A stretch of DNA of 64,000 nucleotides from Akkermansia sp. (lineage in GTDB: Bacteria; Verrucomicrobiota; Verrucomicrobiia; Verrucomicrobiales; Akkermansiaceae): the NCBI GenBank assembly GCA_017521405.1, contig JAFXCP010000006.1, forward strand, positions 51,602-115,601, written 5' to 3'. Positions 43,936 to 51,460 of this stretch are shown one piece after another. The notes under the pieces were generated by a model. That model ran no database searches, was not told the DNA's origin, and worked only from the letters and a program-made list of their open reading frames with translations. A program made the translations under genes and the position numbers. Every line of letters begins with the position of its first letter. Within the stretch, counting starts at the first letter, position 1.

Positions 43936-44720
43936 TTTTGTGCCGAGGATGTATAGCCAAAGGCTTTTATAAGATTTTCCGGAGAGAGAATTGTTGCAGT
44001 GGGTCCTGCGGCAAGGAGCTGCCGTTTGAGCAGCAATGCTTCATCAAAAATCTGCGGTGCCGTAGCTAAATCGTGGTGGGAGGCAATGACCAAACGCCCT
44101 TCCGAGGCCAAATCCTTCAATATGAGGCTAAGCGCTTCCACCCCGGGAACATCCAAGCCGGTAAAAGGTTCATCCAGCAAAAGAATGTGCGCTTCCTGAG
44201 CCAAAGCTCTGGCCAGGAAGCAGCGTTGCTGTTGCCCTCCGGAAAGAGCCCCGATTTGGCGTTTTTGCAGCTCTGTTAAGCCTAGCGTTTCCAAGGCTTT
44301 GTCCACAATTTCCCTGTCGTGTTTACGGAAAGCTCTCCACATGCCCAGATTAGGGTATCGCCCCATTTCTACCAGCTCTCGCACGGTAATGGGGAAAGCC
44401 CAGTCCACTTCTGAGCGTTGGGGGAGATAAGCCGTTTCACTGCGGAATTGGGATAAATCGTTTCCATTCCACAAAATGCACCCGCTGCGGGGGCGGAGCA
44501 ACCCCGCCAGAAGATTGAGCAAGGTGGATTTCCCGGCTCCATTGGGGCCGATGAGCGCTAGCGTATGCCCGCAGGAGATGCTGTAAGAAATGTCTTCCAA
44601 TACGATATGGGTTCCATAAGCGGCGGAGAGCTGTTTTATACTGAGATGATGCTCCCTGCTATGGGTGTGTGCACCGCCCCAGCATATGTGATTTTGGTGG
44701 ATATGGGATGCCGTTACCAT
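43932..44720 (-). CDS. Metal ABC transporter ATPase with His-rich N-terminus
   Basis: The 262-aa protein has Walker A IGPNGAGKSTL, Q-loop AYLPQRSEV, signature GALSGGQQQRCFLARAL, Walker B HILLLDEPFTGLD and switch His in ASHHDLAT. The ABC fold starts at about residue 26 (HLSIKQLSAAYG). Before it is an extension with seven His and one Cys (SHIHQNHICWGGAHTHSREHH). No alternative start codon lies inside the extension, so it must be translated. It could sense cytosolic zinc. The gene overlaps the upstream small gene by seven bases. Confidence 0.93.
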   Translation of the reverse strand: MVTASHIHQNHICWGGAHTHSREHHLSIKQLSAAYGTHIVLEDISYSISCGHTLALIGPNGAGKSTLLNLLAGLLRPRSGCILWNGNDLSQFRSETAYLPQRSEVDWAFPITVRELVEMGRYPNLGMWRAFRKHDREIVDKALETLGLTELQKRQIGALSGGQQQRCFLARALAQEAHILLLDEPFTGLDVPGVEALSLILKDLASEGRLVIASHHDLATAPQIFDEALLLKRQLLAAGPTATILSPENLIKAFGYTSSAQK

Positions 44721-45151
44721 GAAAAAGTGCAGATGTTGTGCAGCTCCGGGCTATGCGGGGTGTTCCAAAGTGTTTTTTCCTGAGCCTCGCGCCCCTCCGG
44801 TTCCAGTACGACGCCTACCGCCTGTGTTTGCTCACAATCCGGCTTGCTCCATCGTGCGAGGATTTCCAGTTCAAGGGAAGGGGTATTCGGCAGGGAGATT
44901 TCTGTTTCCCACGGGCTTTCGGCATCCGGCGGGAGGGTGGCTATGAGTTTGCCTTGGTGGTGGATTTTAAGCTCCTGTAAAGTGCCGGTGTAATGGATGC
45001 TGGTGTAGTAGGTGCCGGCGGGGAGCATTTCCTCTGCACTGCTTATTTCCCGGGGAAAATGCTGCGTGCTTTCCTCCGTGAGTCGGAGAAGGGGAAGCCC
45101 GGCGGCAAGAACCCCCAGCAGCGTCAGTACAATAGTTTTGAGCGGAGCCAT
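44714..45151 (-). CDS. Small membrane-anchored protein within the metal transporter operon
   Basis: Encodes 145 aa with an N-terminal hydrophobic segment (TIVLTLLGVLAAGLPLL) and an extracytoplasmic beta-rich domain (GTYYTSIHYTGTLQELKIHHQG, TPSLELEILARW). I recognise no family. Its place between the binding-protein and ATPase genes, with a seven-base overlap to the latter, suggests an accessory role in metal uptake. The C-terminus contains His and Cys residues (SPELHNICTFSW). Confidence 0.72.
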   Translation of the reverse strand: MAPLKTIVLTLLGVLAAGLPLLRLTEESTQHFPREISSAEEMLPAGTYYTSIHYTGTLQELKIHHQGKLIATLPPDAESPWETEISLPNTPSLELEILARWSKPDCEQTQAVGVVLEPEGREAQEKTLWNTPHSPELHNICTFSW

Positions 45152-45159
45152 GCCTTTTG

Positions 45160-46023
45160 TTAATTTTGAGCCGAGAGCCCGGCGGCAATGTGTTTCACAT
45201 TTTCACGGAACATGGAAGCATAAGAATCATGGCCGGGAGCAATTCCATCCAAAATAATAGGACGTATCCCGGCACCGATTTGGTCTGCAAGAGTTTGCAT
45301 GGCTCGTGGGGATTCGTTAATGTCGTAAAAAAGGCAGGTTACGTGCTGCTCCCTCAACTCTTTGAGCAGGTGAGCCATGCTGGCCGTATCTCCCTCACTC
45401 TCGTGGGCTATGCCATGAATTGCAATGGCCGTGAATCCGAATTCCTTGCAGAAGTGAGCCGTGGCTGCATGCGATGTGGTAAGAATTCGCTTATCCTGCG
45501 GAATGCGGCTAAAGGCCAAGCGAGCTTCGCGAGTCAAGGTATCCATTTCCTTGGCATATTCGCGCTGTTGTTTTGCCATGGCGTCCTTTGCCTGCGGTGC
45601 CAGTGGGGACAGTGCTCGCAGCATTGCGCGAGATGCTCTTTTCATATTGTTCGGAGTACTCCACCAATGAGGATCTGCTCGCCTGCTGCCGGGCAGATAC
45701 ACATCGGGAATGGCATTGCCTAAAGAAAGAATGGTTGTCCCTTCGGAGATGCTCTGCTGTAAATCCTTCATGTATGGCTCTAAATTCTTACCGCAGGCCA
45801 GAATAATTCTGGCACCCGCCGCACGGGCAATATCTCCCGCCGTGGGTTGGAAGGCGTGCAGTTCTCCGTTTTCCGGAAAGAGGTTGACCACCTCCACTTG
45901 CGCCCCGCCGATTCGACGAGCCATTTCGCTCAGGAGCGGGTGCAGACTAGCCACCTTTACCTGTGCCTGTACATGGGCTAAACAGAGCAGGGAAGCAAGG
46001 ATGCTAAGCAGGAATCGTTTCAT
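45160..46023 (-). CDS. Periplasmic zinc/manganese-binding protein (ZnuA-like)
   Basis: Cluster A-I solute-binding protein of 287 aa with a signal peptide (MKRFLLSILASLLCLAHVQA). Family features are VASLHPLLSEMARRIGG, LFPENGELHAFQPTAGD (first metal His), DPHWWSTPNNMKRASRAM (second), LTTSHAATAHFCKEFGF (third) and a final Asp in LDGIAPGHDSYASMF. The long helical backbone lies between them. The acidic/His loop typical of ZnuA is short. It starts at ATG 46023, almost at the predicted transcription start. Confidence 0.92.
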   Translation of the reverse strand: MKRFLLSILASLLCLAHVQAQVKVASLHPLLSEMARRIGGAQVEVVNLFPENGELHAFQPTAGDIARAAGARIILACGKNLEPYMKDLQQSISEGTTILSLGNAIPDVYLPGSRRADPHWWSTPNNMKRASRAMLRALSPLAPQAKDAMAKQQREYAKEMDTLTREARLAFSRIPQDKRILTTSHAATAHFCKEFGFTAIAIHGIAHESEGDTASMAHLLKELREQHVTCLFYDINESPRAMQTLADQIGAGIRPIILDGIAPGHDSYASMFRENVKHIAAGLSAQN

Positions 46024-46030
46024 GCGCCGC

Positions 46031-46060
46031 ATTGTACACGCGCGGGTGTGCGCGTGTCAA
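46031..46060 (-). promoter_or_regulatory. Leaderless promoter with operator palindrome for the metal transporter operon
   Basis: TTGACA (46060-46055), an 18-base spacer and TACAAT (46036-46031). The transcript should start one or two bases before the ATG at 46023. Between the two elements is a perfect inverted repeat, ACACGCGC-GGGTGT-GCGCGTGT (46036-46057), overlapping both promoter hexamers. It looks like a repressor site, perhaps for a Zur, MntR or other metal sensor. Confidence 0.65.
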
Positions 46061-46089
46061 TCCGGCTCTGGGTCATGGATGGATCCGCA

Positions 46090-46332
46090 TCAGGAAATCC
46101 ACATATCCGGGGAGGGATTATCCCAATCATCCGGCTTAACGAGTTTGAGGGTAAAGCTCCCCTTAGTGCAGTAAAACCATTTTGCTTCGTGCTTGTGAGC
46201 GTTCCAGCCTCGCACAACATCGGTATCCGGGTGGTGGATGATGTAGCATCTTCGTACGCCTTCGAAATGAAAATCATTGACAGAAGAAATCTACCCGCGA
46301 TGGTTCCGATATATGCTGCCTTGGATTTCCGT
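46090..46332 (-). pseudogene. Decayed WxcM-like sugar epimerase/isomerase
   Basis: The minus strand encodes a recognisable cupin-type sugar epimerase fragment: VNDFHFEGVRRCYIIHHPDTD, VVRGWNAHKHEAKWFYCTKGSF, TLKLVKPDDWDNPS. An in-frame TAG interrupts it just upstream, at the place where family members have a residue after HRG in their N-terminal block (IYRNHRG-stop-ISSVND). There is no start codon at the 5' end, and the reading stops at 46090, well short of the usual 130-140 residues. So it has lost both ends and has an internal stop. Related genes make nucleotide-sugar intermediates for surface glycans. It fills most of the 329-base gap between pyrD and the transporter operon. Confidence 0.72.
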
Positions 46333-46352
46333 AATCCTGATAGGCGGGGAAA

Positions 46353-47393
46353 TTAAGCGCTGAAATAATCTCTTATAGCGGCCGCAGCACCCTTCACCAG
46401 CGGCGGACCATGATAAATGAATCCGCTGTATAGCTGCACAAGAGAGGCACCGGCCTTAATTTTAGCTACGGCATCCTCCGGCGTGGTAATGCCGCCTACG
46501 CCGATAATGGGTATGCTGCCGTTGAGTGCTTGGGCAAAGGCTTCCAAAGTTTCATTAGCTCGGTTGTAAAGTGGTTTGCCGGACATGCCACCGCTTTCTT
46601 TGGCCGCAGGATGCCCCTCCACGCCCTCGCGGGTGGTTGTGGTATTGGTGCAGATAAGACCATCCAGCTGGCAGTCTTGGAACACCTGGGCAAGCTCGGT
46701 AATCTGCTGCTCGCTCATATCCGGGGAAACTTTCATAACGAGTGGTACATATCGTCCCGTATCGTTGGAAAGGTTGGCCTGTTCGCTCTTGAGCAAGGAA
46801 AGCAAATCTGCCGCAGAATCCGCCTTGGCCAAATCCTGCAAATTGGGTACATTGGGGCAGGAGAAGTTAATGGCCACATAATCCGCCACATCCCACACAG
46901 CTCGGAGGCATGCCAAATAATCCTGATGCGCCTCGGAGTTGGGGGTCACTTTGTTCTTGCTGATATTGACCCCCAAAACACCTTGGAACCCGCTGGTGCG
47001 GCGAATGTTCTCCACACCCTCATCCACACCGGGATTGTTGATGCCCATGTGGTTAATAATAGCTTGCTGGGGAATACAGCGGAAGAGGCGAGGCTTGGGG
47101 TTTCCCGGTTGCGGGCGGGGCGTGAGGGTGCCTACTTCGACAAAGCCGAATCCCAGTTGCCCAAATGCTGCATAGGTGTTCGCCTCCTTATCCATGCCGG
47201 CCGCCAACCCCACTCGGTTGGGGAATTGAAGGCCCATCACTGTGACGGGGTCGCTGATGCGGGAGCCTGCCACGAGGGGCAAAATGCCCAGCTTCTCCGC
47301 CATGCGGAGACCGGAAAGGGTGACGGTGTGCGCTGTTTCCGCATCCATTTTAAAGAGGACGCTGCGAGCTATCTGGTAGAGTCTGGGATTCAC
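46353..47393 (-). CDS. pyrD: Dihydroorotate dehydrogenase, class 2
   Basis: Quinone-linked, membrane-associated enzyme of pyrimidine synthesis. The 346-aa protein has the class 2 N-terminal helix region, PNRVGLAAGMDKEAN, VEVGTLTPRPQPGNPKPRLFR, IINHMGINNPGVD, NISKNK, and NFSCPNVPNLQDL with the catalytic Ser typical of class 2. Near the end it has IIGVGGITTPEDA and ASLVQLYSGFIYHGP. Monocistronic as far as can be seen. Confidence 0.97.
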   Translation of the reverse strand: MNPRLYQIARSVLFKMDAETAHTVTLSGLRMAEKLGILPLVAGSRISDPVTVMGLQFPNRVGLAAGMDKEANTYAAFGQLGFGFVEVGTLTPRPQPGNPKPRLFRCIPQQAIINHMGINNPGVDEGVENIRRTSGFQGVLGVNISKNKVTPNSEAHQDYLACLRAVWDVADYVAINFSCPNVPNLQDLAKADSAADLLSLLKSEQANLSNDTGRYVPLVMKVSPDMSEQQITELAQVFQDCQLDGLICTNTTTTREGVEGHPAAKESGGMSGKPLYNRANETLEAFAQALNGSIPIIGVGGITTPEDAVAKIKAGASLVQLYSGFIYHGPPLVKGAAAAIRDYFSA

Positions 47394-47477
47394 GGATAAG
47401 AGAGTAATGTGTGTTTGGTCGGAGTGTGTACGGAGGGGATTCTACGCCCGGGGAGGGCAGATGGCAATACTTTTCTT

Positions 47478-48347
47478 TTATTCCTCCTCCACAAGCTGGG
47501 TAATGCTGCCAATCTCCGGACAGGAAAACTCCACTGTATCGCCCGGTTTGAGGTAAACGGGCGGATTCATCCCCATGCCGACTCCTCCCGGGGTGCCGGT
47601 GGACACCACATCTCCGGCGTTAAGCGTCATGAATCGGGAAACATAGGCCACAAGCTCTGCCACGGGCATCATCAGCTCCGCTGTGGAGGCTTTTTGGCGA
47701 ATTTCTCCGTTGACTTTCAAGCAGAGTTCCAAAGCATCCGGGTTGGGAATTTCATCCTTGGTTACCAGAATGGGCCCGAAGGGGGCAAAGGTGTCGTAAC
47801 TCTTTCCCTTGGTCCATTGCCCGCCGTGTTCCAGCTGGAAAGAACGCTCGGAATAGTCACACATAAGTGTATAACCCACAATAGCGCGGCGCACCTCTTC
47901 CGGGGTGGCATTGTGAAGCGTATCGCCTATGATGACGGCAAGCTCCACCTCGTAATCCAGCTTGGTGGCACCGGGTGGATTCAACACATAGGCAAGATCT
48001 GAACTGATGGCCGAGGTGGCCTTGAGAAAGAGGGATGGTTCCGTGGGCGCATCTCCGCTAAATTCCTGAGCATGGGCGGCATAGCTTTTGCCCAAGCAAG
48101 CAATAGTGCAAGGCTGCACATGCAACGCACTGGAGACGGCAAGCCCCTTTCCATCCACCGGTACACCATCGGCAGCACCTTGGGAAATCCAAGTTTCTAT
48201 TTCCTTGCGGAGCTTTTTGCCTCCGGGAAGCATAGCCATCCAGAGTTGCTCATCCTGAGCGGTTACATCAATAAAGCAATTACGTTTGGGAACCCAAAGG
48301 CCAATGGTGCTTTCGCCTTCTTCATCCACATAGTATTGGAGTCTCAT
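47478..48347 (-). CDS. Fumarylacetoacetate hydrolase-family protein
   Basis: The 289-aa protein has an N-terminal small domain and the FAH fold: IACLGKSYAAHAQEF, LFLKATSAISSD, KLDYEVELAVIIGDT (metal Glu and Glu), VAYTLMCDYSERSFQLEHGGQWTKGKSYDTFAPFGPILVTKDEI-type blocks, and GDVVSTGTPGGVGMGMNPPVYLKPGDTVEFSCPEIGSITQ. Such enzymes act as 2-keto acid hydrolases, decarboxylases or acylpyruvases. The substrate cannot be stated. Confidence 0.92.
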   Translation of the reverse strand: MRLQYYVDEEGESTIGLWVPKRNCFIDVTAQDEQLWMAMLPGGKKLRKEIETWISQGAADGVPVDGKGLAVSSALHVQPCTIACLGKSYAAHAQEFSGDAPTEPSLFLKATSAISSDLAYVLNPPGATKLDYEVELAVIIGDTLHNATPEEVRRAIVGYTLMCDYSERSFQLEHGGQWTKGKSYDTFAPFGPILVTKDEIPNPDALELCLKVNGEIRQKASTAELMMPVAELVAYVSRFMTLNAGDVVSTGTPGGVGMGMNPPVYLKPGDTVEFSCPEIGSITQLVEEE

Positions 48348-48376
48348 GGCAGAATAATAGGGGGGGGGATAGTAGC

Positions 48377-49042
48377 TTACATGTTGCCCCAGTCATCGAG
48401 TGTGTCCGGGATATCATCGAGCTTGGGGGAAATGCTGTCCGCCGGGACGGAAGGTGGCTCCGGCGGGGGCGTTGTAGCCTCGGCGGGGGCGGAATCCGAG
48501 TGTGGTTCTGTGTCCGCTGCTTCGGTATAAGGGGAAATGGGGTGGTAAGGAGCAGGTTCCTCCCCGGTTATGCCGGGGGCAAAGGGCGTATCCGCAGGCT
48601 CTTCCGTCGTCTGCTCCTCCTCCATCGGTGTTTCATCCTCCTGCTGTTTATCGTTTTCATTACTTGCTTCCGATATGCTGCGATAGAGGAAAACGCGATC
48701 CCCCTGCATCACATGTCCGGCTCGTATATCCGCCGCGATGATGTTGTTGCTCACGTGCTGGGAGGAAGAAACAAGAAGATTGGCAATACGCTCCGTGCTG
48801 CCGTCCGCGGGGTGGGTTATGAGTACGGTACCTTCCACCGGAATGGGACCAATAATGCGTAACAGGGCAAATTGACGGGAAGCATACACTTGGTGTACCT
48901 CTCCGAGATAGAGCGGTGCAGGGATTTCAAGAGCTGGCTTCCCTTTATCTCCCTCTTTGCTTGCCATGTTTTGCTGCTGCAAGCAGGCAACCTGCCCAAG
49001 CAGCAGCCCTCCCAACAATCCTACCCGGAAGTATCTTTTCAT
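48377..49042 (-). CDS. Probable lipoprotein with an acidic, Pro-rich tail
   Basis: The 221-aa protein starts with a signal sequence MKRYFRVGLLGGLLLGQVAC whose Cys at residue 20 fits an imperfect lipobox (QVAC). A small folded region follows (YLGEVHQVYASRQFALLRIIGPIPVEGTVLITHPADGSTER). It includes a GDRVFLYRS segment and then a long acidic, Pro/Thr-rich tail (EEEQTTEEPADTP, EATTPPPEPP). The upstream ORF extension overlaps the Rrf2 gene and is rejected. Function is unknown; the fold may be an OB- or SH3-like barrel. Confidence 0.72.
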   Translation of the reverse strand: MKRYFRVGLLGGLLLGQVACLQQQNMASKEGDKGKPALEIPAPLYLGEVHQVYASRQFALLRIIGPIPVEGTVLITHPADGSTERIANLLVSSSQHVSNNIIAADIRAGHVMQGDRVFLYRSISEASNENDKQQEDETPMEEEQTTEEPADTPFAPGITGEEPAPYHPISPYTEAADTEPHSDSAPAEATTPPPEPPSVPADSISPKLDDIPDTLDDWGNM

Positions 49043-49068
49043 GGCAAATAGGAGAATGCGCGGGCAGA

Positions 49069-49509
49069 TTAAAAGATGTTGCAGCAATCCTGTCCATCTT
49101 TTTGCTGCATGAGGGTATCCAAAGTAACGCTCTCCAAATATTGTTGAATCACATTCCCCAGCCCTTGCCAGATGTTTACGGTGCTGCATGTTTGCTTCAT
49201 GGGGCAGGGGGATTTAGCTGCGTTGAGGCAAGGCACCGGCAGCATATCCCCCTCCGCTGCCGTAAGAATCTCGTAAACGTTGTATTCCTCCGGCTTGCGG
49301 GTAAGGGCATAGCCCCCGGCTTTACCGCGAACACTGCTCACTAATTTATCCTTTAATAAGCGGGATATGATACTTTCCATGTATTTGATGGTAATATTCT
49401 GGCGCTCCGCAACTTCCCGCAGAGCCACAGGCGTCCCTTTCTGGGAGCTTTGCGCTAAATCCAGCATAATCCGAAGCGCATAGCGCCCTTTTGTTGATAT
49501 CCGCATCAT
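49069..49509 (-). CDS. Rrf2/IscR-family transcriptional regulator
   Basis: The 146-aa protein has a winged-helix N-terminus (RISTKGRYALRIMLDLA, ITIKYMESIISRLLKDKLVSSVRGKAGGYAL). The C-terminal region carries three cysteines, C-x9-C-x5-C (PCLNAAKSPCPMKQTC), consistent with an Fe-S cluster as in IscR-type proteins, though the spacing differs from IscR, and a Cys pair near the C-terminus. It could regulate Fe-S or cysteine genes such as the dispersed suf genes, but no direct evidence exists. It has its own promoter region upstream, after the dnaA terminator. Confidence 0.9.
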   Translation of the reverse strand: MMRISTKGRYALRIMLDLAQSSQKGTPVALREVAERQNITIKYMESIISRLLKDKLVSSVRGKAGGYALTRKPEEYNVYEILTAAEGDMLPVPCLNAAKSPCPMKQTCSTVNIWQGLGNVIQQYLESVTLDTLMQQKDGQDCCNIF

Positions 49510-49551
49510 AGGTGATGCTGGTATTCTCTTTTAAATCCTACTAATAGTCAA

Positions 49552-49585
49552 GGAAAAAATAAAGCCCTGTCTAAGAGGACAGGGC
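49552..49585 (-). terminator. dnaA terminator
   Basis: Stem GCCCTGTC/GACAGGGC (49564-49571 with 49578-49585), six-base loop. On the minus strand it is followed by TTTATTTTTT. Directly after it, TTGACTATTAGTAGGATT may contain the -35 and operator of the Rrf2 gene. Confidence 0.85.
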
Positions 49586-49611
49586 CTGTATCTTGTTCTT
49601 TTGAGGGAAAA

Positions 49612-51072
49612 TTAGGCAAGAGCGGCAGAAAACCGTTCGAGCAAGCCACGTAGTGCAGGGTCCTTTTGCATTTTGTTTTCAATGGTGCGAGTGGCATGCA
49701 AAACGGTTCCGTGGTCTCGTCCGCCGAAAGCGGCTCCTATATCCTGCAAGGAGCTGCATGTATGCTTGCGGGCAAGGTACATAGCCACTTGCCGAGGATG
49801 GGCAATAGCGGCAGTGCGGCGTGGGCCATTGATATCGGACGTACAGAGGTGGAACTCCTCCGCCACTCGCTGTTGGATGTCCTCAATGGAAACGGTGTTG
49901 AACAGGTAGCTGGTGCGGGGCGTTGTCATTAAGTCCCCGAGATTTTCGCGCAGGAACGCTATACTGGGGCTGCTGTTATGCAGTACGGCATAAGCACTGG
50001 CGCGTACCAGCCCGCCTTCCAAGGAACGTACGGAGCTTGTGATACTCCGGGCAAGGAAATGCACAATTTCCTCGGAAAGAACCTGTTTTTCCCAGTGCTG
50101 CATCTTTTGGCGGAGGATTTCCACTCTGGTCTCATAGCTGGGAGCGGTAAGTTCCACTGCCATCCCCTGTTGGAAACGAGTCACCAGGCGGGAATCCATG
50201 TTCGTGATGTGGGACGCTGGGCAATCTGCCGAGAGAATAATCTGTTTCCCGCTATCAAATAAGGCGTTGAACGTGTGGAAAAATTCCTCCTGCGTCTTCT
50301 CTGTGCGAGCCATGAACTGCACATCGTCAATCATCAGCACATCGGCTTTGCGGAATTTGCGGCGGAAATTGTTCAGAGCATCCCCCTTCTTACGCACTGC
50401 CTCGATGTAGGAATTGGTGAACTCCTCGCAAGTAACGTACTGTACCACCACCTCCGGCCGCCGGGCACGGATGGCATGCCCGATGGCGTGCATTAAATGC
50501 GTTTTCCCCAGCCCGGATGCACCGTGGATGAAAAGCGGGTTGAACATCCGCTGCTCCGAGTGAATCAGGGCTTGGGCTGTGGTATAAGCAAAATCGTTAT
50601 TGGGTCCCACCACCATATTCTCGAACGTGTAAGCCTCGTTCAGCTTGGTGCCTTCCTTAATCTTTTTTTTGGTGCGGGGCGGGGTTGCTGTGGATGCCTC
50701 CTTATTGGTTGCAGGGGCGGAAGGCTCAGCCTGCGGCTGCACCTCTTCCTTTTTCTGCTCTGTAGTAGTGGGTTTTTGCTCGTTGAGCGCAGCCGCGATG
50801 GCGGCGGATTGCTCCCCGGCTTCCACAAATTGTAACTCTCTCGGTGTTCCCATCACACTTGCGATGGACATCTCCATGTACTCGCGATAATTCATCTCCA
50901 GCCATGCAATCATCTGGCCGCGCGGGTACTCTATGATAAACTTGCTGCCTGTATCTTCAATCAGGCTCAGCTCGGAGATGAACTCAACACCGTATCCCCC
51001 CGCATGCCCGCGGGCTTCCAGATCCATCAGAATCCGGTCCCACAGGTCTCTGTTCTCTTCCTTACGGCTCAT
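49612..51072 (-). CDS. dnaA: Chromosomal replication initiator DnaA
   Basis: AAA+ protein that opens the origin. The 486-aa protein has an N-terminal domain I (to about 85), a variable acidic/Pro linker (about 90-140), an AAA+ core with TFENMVVGPNNDFAYTTA, Walker A IHGASGLGKTHL, Walker B DVLMIDDVQFM and sensor SRLVTRFQQGM. The C-terminal DNA-binding domain IV has AIAHPRQVAMYLARKHTCSSLQDIGAAFGGRDHGTVLHA. Neither dnaN nor gyrB flanks it. thiL lies upstream beyond an AT-rich region. Confidence 0.98.
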   Translation of the reverse strand: MSRKEENRDLWDRILMDLEARGHAGGYGVEFISELSLIEDTGSKFIIEYPRGQMIAWLEMNYREYMEMSIASVMGTPRELQFVEAGEQSAAIAAALNEQKPTTTEQKKEEVQPQAEPSAPATNKEASTATPPRTKKKIKEGTKLNEAYTFENMVVGPNNDFAYTTAQALIHSEQRMFNPLFIHGASGLGKTHLMHAIGHAIRARRPEVVVQYVTCEEFTNSYIEAVRKKGDALNNFRRKFRKADVLMIDDVQFMARTEKTQEEFFHTFNALFDSGKQIILSADCPASHITNMDSRLVTRFQQGMAVELTAPSYETRVEILRQKMQHWEKQVLSEEIVHFLARSITSSVRSLEGGLVRASAYAVLHNSSPSIAFLRENLGDLMTTPRTSYLFNTVSIEDIQQRVAEEFHLCTSDINGPRRTAAIAHPRQVAMYLARKHTCSSLQDIGAAFGGRDHGTVLHATRTIENKMQKDPALRGLLERFSAALA

Positions 51073-51460
51073 CTCCTTTTTCTTCCTTGTGCTATCTTTT
51101 TCTTTTCCTGTTCTGCCTCCCTGTTTTGTGGGGGCGGGCTGACAGGTGCGGGGGAACTATGCCACGAGTTCCTGTTCAGAAAAAGATTTTTTTGTTTCGC
51201 GCTTTATTGCCCGCACGCGCTATGCCCTGTTCCATGAGCGTTCCACACTACGAAAAAAATTATTCTGAGCATGGGTGGATAGTTAAGTTTTGTTGATATT
51301 TATATTTTCTTTTCGCCGGAATGGGAAAAGTCTTGTGGAACATTTTTGGAGCTTTATATAAAACATTGATTGTTAAGTAGCTAAACTAATTTATGAACAA
51401 AATGAAACAGGAGCCCGGAAGGTATAGTCCGCCTTATCTTAACATGCGTAAGAGAGCCGA
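51073..51460. other. AT-rich dnaA upstream region, candidate origin
   Basis: A 388-base region without a gene between dnaA and thiL. Three sequences with the TCCAC core resemble degenerate DnaA boxes: CGTTCCACA at 51239-51247, GGTGGATAG at 51274-51282 and TGTGGAACA at 51334-51342. Next to them is an AT-rich stretch (about 51342-51410). None matches TTATCCACA fully, so this may be only a DnaA-autoregulated promoter. Confidence 0.4.

Noticed and set aside
46048-46356. Plus-strand 102-codon frame in the gap before pyrD
   Set aside because: The opposite strand carries a recognisable decayed epimerase in another frame, and the plus-strand product shows no family pattern.
46530-47399. Plus-strand open frame of 289 codons across pyrD
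   Set aside because: Antisense shadow of a clear dihydroorotate dehydrogenase gene.
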